Source: Anaerolineae bacterium (lineage in GTDB: Bacteria > Chloroflexota > Anaerolineae > Aggregatilineales > Phototrophicaceae). Taken from it: a stretch of 64,000 bases of DNA. Below, piece after piece: positions 29,506-38,273 of the stretch; the stretch's first letter is position 1; every line of letters starts with the position of its first letter. Position numbers and translations under genes: made by a program. The stretch is taken from assembly GCA_022824365.1 (NCBI GenBank), contig JAJEAA010000029.1, forward strand, positions 186,001 through 250,000. The letters are read 5' to 3'. A model generated the notes under the pieces. The model saw only the letters and a program-made list of their open reading frames with translations, was not told the DNA's origin and ran no database searches.

Positions 29506-30510
29506 ATGGCTGATCGGGTAGCGCTTTATCTGCAGGACGCGCACAATTTGGCTGACGCGATCGAATATGTGAAATATGCTGAGTTATGCGGTTTTGAGGC
29601 GGTCTGGCAAGCCGAAAGCCGCCTGGTTCGCGACGCGATCGTGCCGATGGCCGCTTTCGCCGCCGTCACCTCGCGCATCAAAATCGGCTCGGGCGTGATT
29701 AACAACTGGACGCGAAACGCCGCCGTGATCGCTGCCACTTTCCTCACGCTGGATGACTTGGCGGAAGACCGTATCTACTGCGGCATTGGCGCTTGGTGGG
29801 ATCCTCTGGCGGCGAAAGTCGGCATCACCCGCCGCAAAAACCTGCTCGCCATGCGCGAAGTGGTGACTGTGGTCCGTCGACTGTTGAATCGTGAACGCGT
29901 CAGCTTTGATGGCGAATTTGTCCAGATGGATGACGTGGAACTGGATGTCGTGCATGGACGCAAGGAACCACGTAACGTGCCCATATATATTGGCGCGACC
30001 GGGCCGAAGATGATGGCGCTCACGGGTGAAATCGCTGACGGCGCCGTGCTGAATTATTTGGTCTCTCCCAAATATAATGAGATGGCGATGGCGCAACTGG
30101 AGATCGGGGCGAAGAAGGCAGGCAAATCGATCCATGATGTGGATCGGCCCCAGCTTGTCGTCTGCTCGGTGGATAATGATCGAGCCAAGGCGCTCGACGC
30201 CGCCCGCAAACTCGTGACGCAATACCTTGGGCAACAGCCGCATATCATGAAAGCCAGCGGCGTCAGCCAAGAATTGCTCGATGAAATCGGACAAGTTTTG
30301 ACCTGGCCCGCTACCGAGGAGCAGATCCTGGAAGCGATGAAGCTGGTGCCGGACGAAGTCGTGCAGATGATTACCGCTTCCGGGACGCCGGCTGAAGTCA
30401 AGGCCAAGGTGCGTGAGTATATCGCGGCAGGCGCGACTTGTCCCATTCTTTACCCGCTGGGTGAGGATGTTCGCCTCATGATCGACACCTTCGCCGGCGG
30501 CTACTCGTAA
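29506..30510 (+). CDS. LLM-class F420-dependent oxidoreductase (Mer-like)
   Basis: [74 protein letters not shown]. Confidence 0.87.
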   Translation: MADRVALYLQDAHNLADAIEYVKYAELCGFEAVWQAESRLVRDAIVPMAAFAAVTSRIKIGSGVINNWTRNAAVIAATFLTLDDLAEDRIYCGIGAWWDPLAAKVGITRRKNLLAMREVVTVVRRLLNRERVSFDGEFVQMDDVELDVVHGRKEPRNVPIYIGATGPKMMALTGEIADGAVLNYLVSPKYNEMAMAQLEIGAKKAGKSIHDVDRPQLVVCSVDNDRAKALDAARKLVTQYLGQQPHIMKASGVSQELLDEIGQVLTWPATEEQILEAMKLVPDEVVQMITASGTPAEVKAKVREYIAAGATCPILYPLGEDVRLMIDTFAGGYS

Positions 30511-30562
30511 TAGACTCGACGAGGCAATAGAAGAAAGCGCGTATCAGAAAGCTATCGGCGGT

Positions 30563-31174
30563 GTGAAGATCCTCTGTGTAAGCGATATCGAGATGCCGCA
30601 ATTGCATAACGCGGTGAACCTGCGCCGACAGTACAGCGATATTGACATCATTATCAGCTGTGGCGATCTGTCGCCTGGCTACCTAGATTTCATTACGAGC
30701 ATCACCAGTGTGCCGATGTTTTACGTTCGCGGCAACCACGACGAGGCCTATGATCATGAGCCGCCCGGCGGCATCAATCTTCACCAGCAAGTAGTCGAAT
30801 ATGGCGGGATCACCATGGCCGGCCTGGAAGGCTCGATCAGGTACAACAAGGGGCGCATCCAATATACTCAGTCACAAATGCAGCGTATGGTCTTGGGGCT
30901 GGCGCCGGCGGTTCTTTGGCATCGTTGGGTGCGCAAGCGCGGCATTGACCTCTTCGTAACACATTCGCCGCCGAAAGATATTCACGACGGCTCGGATGTC
31001 GCTCATCGCGGCTTCAGCAGTTTTCTGGTCTTTATGCGCTGGTTCCAGCCGCGGTACATGCTTCACGGGCATGTCCATACCTGGGATCGCCGCAAGACAG
31101 TGCGGACCGAGTTCGAATCGACCTGCGTCATGAACATTAATCCTTTCACGATCTTGGAGCTTGATCCCGTTTGA
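30563..31174 (+). CDS. Calcineurin-like metallophosphoesterase
   Basis: ISCGDLSPGYLDFI; YVRGNHDEAYDHEPPGG; THSPPKDIHDG; LHGHVHTWDR. Confidence 0.85.
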   Translation: MKILCVSDIEMPQLHNAVNLRRQYSDIDIIISCGDLSPGYLDFITSITSVPMFYVRGNHDEAYDHEPPGGINLHQQVVEYGGITMAGLEGSIRYNKGRIQYTQSQMQRMVLGLAPAVLWHRWVRKRGIDLFVTHSPPKDIHDGSDVAHRGFSSFLVFMRWFQPRYMLHGHVHTWDRRKTVRTEFESTCVMNINPFTILELDPV

Positions 31175-31215
31175 GCGAGAGCAGCCGAGATCAAGCGATT
31201 GGAGGCACAGACTGA

Positions 31216-32643
31216 ATGTGGCGAGCTTATTACAGTGTCAGCAGCATTGATGAAGCGCTCGCGCTTTTGGACGAACACCAGGCGACAGCGCGTATTGTGG
31301 CCGGCGGCACCGATCTGATCATCGAGATGGAACACGGCGGACATCCTCAGCTAAAAGCGCTGATTGATATCACCCGCGTGCCCGGTCTGGATCAAATTCG
31401 CCTCGAAGACGACACGATTGTATTGGGCCCACTCGTGACCCACAACCATGTCGTGAGCAGTGAATTGATCCGGCTGAGGGCGCTTCCGCTGGCGCAAGCA
31501 TCTTGGGAAGTCGGCGCGCCTCAAATACGTAACCGCGCCACTGTCGCCGGCAATCTGATCACCGCGTCGCCCGCCAACGATACCATCACGCCGCTGATCG
31601 CCATGGATGCCGAAGTGACCCTGGTTTCGGCCGAAGGCGAACGGACGCTGAAGCTGGCCGATTTCTATAGCGGCTTTCGACAGACCGTCCTCCGTCCGAA
31701 TGAGCTGCTGCTTGCCATTCGCATTCCGGCGCTGGAAGCCGACCAGCGCGGTGTTTTTCTGAAACTGGGCTTGCGGCGCGCCCAAGCCATTTCTGTTGTG
31801 GATGTCGCTGCAGTTTTGCGTCGCGACAAAGATCAACGGGTTGCGGAGGCTCGCATAACGCTAGGCAGCGTTGCCGCTACTATCATTCGCGTGCCCGCCG
31901 CCGAGCAATTCTTGCTTGGCAAGCGGTTGACGGCGGAGACGATCGCCGAGGCCGGGCGCCTAGCCAGCGCGACTGCTACGCCGATCGACGATGTACGCGG
32001 CAGCGCCGAGTATCGTAGCGAAATGGTCAAGATCCTAGTCCTACGCGCGCTGCGCCAGTTGGCGGCGGCTGAGCAAGAGAGCGGCTTGCCCGCTGCGCCT
32101 CCCATGCTCTGGGGCGGAGATGGCGCCATCGTAAAGCGCGGTCTCCCGCGGCAAATCCTTCATAGGCCCGATACGCCGATCGAATGCCGCGTCAACGGCG
32201 AAGACTTGAGCATCCCCACCGGTCAACAGAAATCACTGCTGCATTGGCTCCGCGATGATGTCGGCCTGCTCGGCGCCAAGGAAGGCTGCGCCGAAGGCGA
32301 ATGTGGCGCTTGCACGGTCTTCTTGGATGATGTGGCGGTCATGTCGTGCATGGTGCACGCGCCGAGGGCGCATGGCGCCGCGGTCGTCACGGTCGAAGGC
32401 TTGCGGCAGGGCGAGCGTCTGCATCCTATTCAACAAGCTTTCATCGATGAAGCCGCCGTTCAATGCGGTTACTGCACACCGGGCTTCTTGATGGCGGGGG
32501 CCAAACTTCTGGAAGAAATTGCCGAACCCGACACTGAACAGATCAACTACAGTATCAGCGGCAACCTTTGTCGCTGCACCGGCTATTATAAAATCGTGGA
32601 GGCTTTTCGTCAGGCGAGCAAAGCGAAGGCGAGAATCAGATAA
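31216..32643 (+). CDS. Xanthine dehydrogenase-type FAD-binding + [2Fe-2S] fusion subunit
   Basis: N-terminal VAGGTDLIIEME...APQIRNRATVAGNLITASPANDT; C-terminal GCAEGECGACTVFLDD and CGYCTPGFLM...NLCRCTGYYKIVEA. Confidence 0.9.
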   Translation: MWRAYYSVSSIDEALALLDEHQATARIVAGGTDLIIEMEHGGHPQLKALIDITRVPGLDQIRLEDDTIVLGPLVTHNHVVSSELIRLRALPLAQASWEVGAPQIRNRATVAGNLITASPANDTITPLIAMDAEVTLVSAEGERTLKLADFYSGFRQTVLRPNELLLAIRIPALEADQRGVFLKLGLRRAQAISVVDVAAVLRRDKDQRVAEARITLGSVAATIIRVPAAEQFLLGKRLTAETIAEAGRLASATATPIDDVRGSAEYRSEMVKILVLRALRQLAAAEQESGLPAAPPMLWGGDGAIVKRGLPRQILHRPDTPIECRVNGEDLSIPTGQQKSLLHWLRDDVGLLGAKEGCAEGECGACTVFLDDVAVMSCMVHAPRAHGAAVVTVEGLRQGERLHPIQQAFIDEAAVQCGYCTPGFLMAGAKLLEEIAEPDTEQINYSISGNLCRCTGYYKIVEAFRQASKAKARIR

Positions 32644-32652
32644 GGACAGCGT

Positions 32653-34407
32653 ATGGACCGACGCGTTCCCAAAACAGGCAGCGAAGAAGTCGAACTTTAT
32701 ATGCGCACTTATTATTCGCTGCTGCGCTCCAGCGATAGCATCAAGATCGAGACCTTGGTCGAAAGCCATTTGGCAATGTCATCGTCATTGCACGAGCATG
32801 CTGATGCCGCCGAGCTGGATGCCTCCGCTTTGATGTATAGCGCTTTGCGCCTGCCCAGTTGTATCATCGATGTCGACGAGGTCCTGGTCGGGCAATTGGA
32901 GCGCGCATTCGTCGCCGCTGGCTACAAGAACATCTCAGCCTGGCAGCGCGTCTATGCGCCTGGCCGCCGCCGCCGCACGCACTTCAATGGCGATAGCGCC
33001 ATGGCGGTTTTCATTGTCAGCCGCTCCGATATTGACGATCTCGTGCCTATGTTGACCGCTTTTCAGATCGAATGGAACAAGTTGCACCGTCTGCTGCAGG
33101 CGGAGGACTTGCGCCTTCTGCTTGAACCCTTTGCCGAGGAGGGCCGGCTGCCGGATGCGGAATTCGATGAACTGGCGACTTGCCTGCGGATGGCCGTTAG
33201 CGACTTGCGACGCCTCCAGCTGTTGTGGGGCGCCGACTTCGTGAATAACTTGCTGCGCATCGGACGACGGCGCAAGAGCATGACCTTGCGTTTGATCTCC
33301 GGCTCGCTCGCCGATTATCGCCGCGCGACTGCCTCCTGGTGGTATGAACTCTGTGAAGAGATGGCGCTTGCCGACATAGATCTTCAGGAACGGCCCGTTT
33401 ACTTCGTCTCCAGCAATACCCATTCCTTGATCAATTTGCTGGCCGGTTTCGCCCGCCGCTTTGAAGAGAGCCTGGTCAACTATATCGAGCAGTTTGAAGA
33501 AAAGTCGCTGCTGACCGAGTACGAAGATCTCAAAGAGAGCTACCACAAGAGCATCGATAACTTCTTGTATTTTGTCTTGCGTCAATATCTTTCGGAACAA
33601 GGCGGTCAGGCGAAACGCATACTCCAGAAAGAGGAACATCGCCTCGGCATCCATCGTGTGCCCAGCCGGCACGGCTTCGAAATGGAAACACAGGTGATCG
33701 AACTGGGTAAACTGGAAGCGCAATGGTTTGATCCGCGCCTGGGCCGGGCTGATGACCTAGAGCCTTTGCGACATAGCAACGCCATCATCATCAATATTGA
33801 TTACCCGCTGGGTATGGCGTCTTATGAGCTTCTTAGCCGGATATCCCAAGGCGTTGGCCGGCTTGATGGCGTCTATGTCATGGGCAAGGCGGCCACGCTA
33901 AACGGTCGCATCGGCGATATGATGATCCCGAACGTGATTCACGATGAGCACTCGCAGAATACCTACCTCTTTCGCAACTGCTTTACCGCGCGTCACGTCC
34001 GCTCCTGGATGGAGCACGGCAACGTCCTTGACAATCAGAAAGCGGTCACCGTTCTGGGCACCTTTCTGCAGAACCCGCACTATATGAGCGTTTTCTACAA
34101 AGAAGGCTACACCGATATCGAAATGGAAGGCGGACCATACCTTTCGGCGGTATACGAGGCCTTCCGCCCGCAGCGGCATCCGGTGAATGAAATTGTAAAT
34201 CTGCATTCGGTGCGCTTTGATATCGGCTTCTTGCATTACGCATCGGATAAACCCATGAATCGCGGGCAGAACCTGGGCGCGGGCAGCTTGAGTTATGGCG
34301 GTGTGGAGCCGACCTATGCTGCCGCCATCGCTATATTGCGCCGCATCTTTTACAACGAAACGGAAAAGTTCATTGAGACGACATTCGAGGCGATTCCATC
34401 GTATTGA
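32653..34407 (+). CDS. Uncharacterised protein with possible C-terminal nucleoside-phosphorylase-like fold
   Basis: 584 aa; C-terminal half has GVYVMGKAATLNGRIGDMMIPNVIHDE and DIEMEGGPYLSAVYEA, resembling PNP/MTAN motifs. Confidence 0.6.
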   Translation: MDRRVPKTGSEEVELYMRTYYSLLRSSDSIKIETLVESHLAMSSSLHEHADAAELDASALMYSALRLPSCIIDVDEVLVGQLERAFVAAGYKNISAWQRVYAPGRRRRTHFNGDSAMAVFIVSRSDIDDLVPMLTAFQIEWNKLHRLLQAEDLRLLLEPFAEEGRLPDAEFDELATCLRMAVSDLRRLQLLWGADFVNNLLRIGRRRKSMTLRLISGSLADYRRATASWWYELCEEMALADIDLQERPVYFVSSNTHSLINLLAGFARRFEESLVNYIEQFEEKSLLTEYEDLKESYHKSIDNFLYFVLRQYLSEQGGQAKRILQKEEHRLGIHRVPSRHGFEMETQVIELGKLEAQWFDPRLGRADDLEPLRHSNAIIINIDYPLGMASYELLSRISQGVGRLDGVYVMGKAATLNGRIGDMMIPNVIHDEHSQNTYLFRNCFTARHVRSWMEHGNVLDNQKAVTVLGTFLQNPHYMSVFYKEGYTDIEMEGGPYLSAVYEAFRPQRHPVNEIVNLHSVRFDIGFLHYASDKPMNRGQNLGAGSLSYGGVEPTYAAAIAILRRIFYNETEKFIETTFEAIPSY

Positions 34408-34449
34408 TGCGTCCGCATCCCTGTACGCCACTTTCCGAGGTACAAACCT

Positions 34450-36675
34450 GTGTTAAATGAAACGACCGCGGTCATCAGTGAATCCATGAAGCGCATAGAC
34501 GCCAGGGGCAAGGTCACCGGCGAAACCCCTTATCCCGGCGATATTGATATCGACGGCCAACTCTGGATGCGCATCAAGTTTAGCGAACGCGCCCATGCCC
34601 GTGTGGCGCGCATAGACGTTAGTCAGGCAGAAGCGCTGCCCGGCGTCATCCGCGTATTTACGAGCCAAGATGTGCCGGTTAACGAATATGGCTTGGTGAT
34701 GAAGGACCAGCCAGTGCTCTGCGGTCCCGACGGTGACAAAGCCGGGACCGATGTCGTGCGCTGCTACATGGACATGGTGGCCACGGTCGTCGCGGAAACG
34801 GACGACATCGCCAGGCGCGCGCTCGACTTGATCCAGGTCGAATACGAAGATTTGCCCGCGGTATTTGATCCCGAAGATGCCATGGCGGCATCTGCGCCGC
34901 AGTTGCATCCTGAGCATCCTCAAAATCTGGTGACGCAATACCGCATCCGCCGGGGAGATATGGCGGCCGGCTGGGCGGCGGCCGATGTCGTTGTCGAAGG
35001 CGAATACGAGACCACCTGGCAGGAACACGCCTATCTCCAGCCGGAAGCCGGTCTCTCATATATTGACGAAGAAGACCGCGTCACCGTGGTCGTAGCCGGC
35101 CAATGGACGCACGAAGACCAGGAACAGATTTATCATGCGCTCAACCTGCCGCCAGCGGAAGTGCGCGTGATATACCCAGCGATTGGCGGCGCCTTCGGTG
35201 GCCGCGAAGACATGTCGGTGCAGATCGTCTTGGCGCTGGCGAGTTGGAAGCTGCGCCGGCCGGTGAAGATCCAGTGGAATCGCGAAGAATCCATTCTCTA
35301 CCATCACAAGCGCCATCCCATCAAAGTTCGCGCGAAATGGGGGGCGGCTCGGTCCGGCAAATTGACTGCGGTCCAGGCCGAGGTCATCGGCGACGCCGGG
35401 GCCTATAACTATACTTCCAACAAGGTGCTGGGCAACGCCCACATCAACGTCAGCGGTCCTTATGAAATTCCCAACATCAACATTGATACTTACGCCGTCT
35501 ATACCAACAACATCCCATCGGGAGCTTTTCGCGGCTTCGGCGCGCCCCAGGCTCTGCTGGCCGCCGAAGGGCAGATGAACCGTCTCGCGGCCGCGCTGGA
35601 TATAGATCCCCTGCAAATCCGCTTGATCAACAGCATCCGCGAAGGCAGCATCGGCACAGTCGCTACGCCCTTTCCCGCCGGTGTGACTATGCCTGAAGTC
35701 TTTGAGGCTTGCGGCAGAGAGTCCTGGTGGCGCGAAACGACCGCAGGCTGGACGTTGCAAAAGCCAACTCAACCAACCGACAAAAGCAAGCGGCGCGGCC
35801 GCGGACTGGCCGGTGGCTTCAAAAATGTCGGTTTCGGCTTCGGGTACCCCGAACATTGCTGGGCTGGCATCGAATTGCTGGGCAGCACGGAGATCGAGAC
35901 GGTCATTCTTTACCAGGCCGGCGCCGATGTGGGGCAAGGGGCGCATACCGCCCTTTCGCAAATGGCGGCTGATGCCGTCGGTGTGCCATTTGACAAGGTG
36001 CGGATCGTCGCCTCCGACACCGCCACCTCCGGATCTTCAGGCAGCGCTTCCGCCTCGCGGCTGTCATTCATGTCCGGCAATGCCATCCGCGGCGCCGCTG
36101 AAATCGCCTTGCGCAAATGGCGCGACGAAGAGCGGCCCGCCAAAGGCGAGTTCATGTATCACCCGCCGCCGACCACCGATTTTGACCCGCAAACCGGCAA
36201 GGCGGAACCTAACTTCGCCTATGGCTACGTGGCGGAAGCGGTCGAAGTTGAAGTCGATATCGAAACGGGTCAGGTGCAATTGATCGATGTGGTTTGCGCC
36301 AACGATGTCGGCAAAGTGATCAATCCGCAGCAACTGGAAGGTCAGATTGAAGGCGCGGTCATTCAGGCTCAAGGCTATGCGCTGATGGAGTATCTAGTAT
36401 CGCGCGAGGGCAAGATCCTTAATCCCTATCTGTCGACCTATCTGATCCCGACCTCGCTGGATGTGCCGCCCCGGATAAAGTCGGTCGTGTTGGAAAATCC
36501 CGATCCGCTCGGTCCTTGGGGGGTTCGCGGCATGGCCGAGATGCCCTTCTTGCCTCTGGCTCCGGCTATAGCTGCCGCTATCTACGACGCCACCGGCGTC
36601 TGGGTTGATTCCCAACCCTTTCTTGCCCAGAAGGTCGTCAAGGCGCTGCGCAAGCATGGCATTGGCGCGGTCTGA
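34450..36675 (+). CDS. xdhA: Xanthine dehydrogenase-family molybdopterin-binding subunit
   Basis: RIDARGKVTGETPYPGDI; GGAFGGREDMSVQIVLALAS; GPWGVRGMAEMPFLPLAPAIAAAIYDATG; GTG start. Confidence 0.9.
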   Translation: MLNETTAVISESMKRIDARGKVTGETPYPGDIDIDGQLWMRIKFSERAHARVARIDVSQAEALPGVIRVFTSQDVPVNEYGLVMKDQPVLCGPDGDKAGTDVVRCYMDMVATVVAETDDIARRALDLIQVEYEDLPAVFDPEDAMAASAPQLHPEHPQNLVTQYRIRRGDMAAGWAAADVVVEGEYETTWQEHAYLQPEAGLSYIDEEDRVTVVVAGQWTHEDQEQIYHALNLPPAEVRVIYPAIGGAFGGREDMSVQIVLALASWKLRRPVKIQWNREESILYHHKRHPIKVRAKWGAARSGKLTAVQAEVIGDAGAYNYTSNKVLGNAHINVSGPYEIPNINIDTYAVYTNNIPSGAFRGFGAPQALLAAEGQMNRLAAALDIDPLQIRLINSIREGSIGTVATPFPAGVTMPEVFEACGRESWWRETTAGWTLQKPTQPTDKSKRRGRGLAGGFKNVGFGFGYPEHCWAGIELLGSTEIETVILYQAGADVGQGAHTALSQMAADAVGVPFDKVRIVASDTATSGSSGSASASRLSFMSGNAIRGAAEIALRKWRDEERPAKGEFMYHPPPTTDFDPQTGKAEPNFAYGYVAEAVEVEVDIETGQVQLIDVVCANDVGKVINPQQLEGQIEGAVIQAQGYALMEYLVSREGKILNPYLSTYLIPTSLDVPPRIKSVVLENPDPLGPWGVRGMAEMPFLPLAPAIAAAIYDATGVWVDSQPFLAQKVVKALRKHGIGAV

Positions 36676-36908
36676 GCGTGTCCCGGCTGGTATTGTCTGC
36701 CGCTAACATCAAACCAGCGGGCCAAGGACCGATTGGCTTGATTCGCCGCAAGGGGAATCTGACCCTTTTCTTAACCCTTTCTTGATTTCTTGCTTGGTCC
36801 AACATGGGCGCGTCTCGGCGCTTTCGTGTTATGATTGGAGCGATCCAGCTTTCTAGTTGCCGCTGCTCGGCATTTTGGCGAGACGTGGCTTGCCTAACCG
36901 ACGGAGTA

Positions 36909-38273
36909 ATGATGAGATTTGCCCAAGCCTTTGAACTGGCGCCCGGCGATGTAGTCGCCTTCGTCGGCGCTGGCGGCAAGACATCACTCATGGTCAGTTT
37001 GGGATATGAACTTGCCGAAGCGGGCTGGCGCGTTCTAGCGACTACTACAACCCAACTCGCCAAAGATCAGTTGGCGCTCTTTCCTTGCGTCTTGCCCGCT
37101 GATACTGATGCCCGCGCGATATCGCAGGCGCTAAGTGAAAAGCAATTCGTCTTGTTGCACGACGAGGTTAGTGGGGGAAGCGTTTACGGACCGGCGCCTG
37201 AGTGGACGCGGCAAATGCTGGATAGCGTTGATTCTGATATCTTGCTGGTAGAAGCCGATAACGCGCGTGGCTTGCCTTTCAAGGCTCCATTGGCGGATGA
37301 ACCGCGGATTCCGCCGGAGACATCGTTGGTAATTGCGGTAGCATCGCTTAAAGCCCTGGGCGCGCCGCTGGATAATGATCATATTTACAATCCGCGAGCG
37401 ATGATCGAGAAGTACGGCTTTGCCGAGAACAGTCCGGTCAAATCTCCCTGGCTCGCGCAAGTCTTGCGTGATGAGGACTTGGGCTTGCGCGGCGTCCCGC
37501 AAGACGCGAGAGTTTTGATCTTCCTCAATCAAACGCCGGAACGCGGTTATGTCCGCGGCCGGGCTCGCATGATCGCGCGCTTGAGCCTGCAAAGCGAGCG
37601 CATCAGCGCAGTCGCGCTTGGCTCGGTCCGGGGCGTGGAACCGGTATACGAATTGCAGCGGGCGGTTGGCGCGCTGGTCCTGGCGGCCGGCGACGCCTCC
37701 TGCCGGAACCTTGACGCCCTCCTGCAACCAGTCGATACCGGCGGCTGCGCCTTGGCGAATGTCACCGAACAACTGATGCGCTCTCGAATTGATCATATCC
37801 GCCTGGTCACTGGCCGGGGCGCCCGCGATGTGAAAAAAGCCGTGAAGCACCTCGGTGTCAAATCAATTCAAAATCGCGCCTGGAAATCCGGAGGCCTTGT
37901 CTCTTCGCTCAAAGCGGGTTTTGGCTCCCTGCCGGATCACGTCGCTGCGGCGCTTCTGGCGCCCTGCTGCGAGGCGCGCATCCAGCCCAAGTTGATCTAT
38001 CAACTCTTTTCCGCATTTGCGCGCTGCGACGGAGACTTCATCGTTCCGCAGTTTCAACGACGGTACAACCAACCGATCCTGATCGCGCGGAAATACTGGG
38101 ACGAAATCCTCAAGCTGCCGCGCCAAACCGACCTGCGCTCCATCATCAACCACTTTGAGGCTCAGGTGACCTTTGTCGATGTGGACGCCAACGGTATCTT
38201 CCGCGATGGCGATTCGCTTAACGATACGGGCCGCAGGCGCCGGCCCGCAAGCATAAAGCATCACGGACCCTAG
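36909..38273 (+). CDS. YqeC (selenium-dependent hydroxylase accessory) fused to MocA-like domain
   Basis: FVGAGGKTSLMVSLGYELAEAGWRVLATTTTQL; VEADNARGLPFKAP; C-terminal LVLAAGDASCRNLDALLQPVD. ATG 36909/36912 preferred over 36804. Confidence 0.82.
   Translation: MMRFAQAFELAPGDVVAFVGAGGKTSLMVSLGYELAEAGWRVLATTTTQLAKDQLALFPCVLPADTDARAISQALSEKQFVLLHDEVSGGSVYGPAPEWTRQMLDSVDSDILLVEADNARGLPFKAPLADEPRIPPETSLVIAVASLKALGAPLDNDHIYNPRAMIEKYGFAENSPVKSPWLAQVLRDEDLGLRGVPQDARVLIFLNQTPERGYVRGRARMIARLSLQSERISAVALGSVRGVEPVYELQRAVGALVLAAGDASCRNLDALLQPVDTGGCALANVTEQLMRSRIDHIRLVTGRGARDVKKAVKHLGVKSIQNRAWKSGGLVSSLKAGFGSLPDHVAAALLAPCCEARIQPKLIYQLFSAFARCDGDFIVPQFQRRYNQPILIARKYWDEILKLPRQTDLRSIINHFEAQVTFVDVDANGIFRDGDSLNDTGRRRRPASIKHHGP

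Noticed and set aside
35056-35961. 301-aa minus ORF antisense to the Xdh Mo subunit
   Set aside because: Shadow ORF without motifs.
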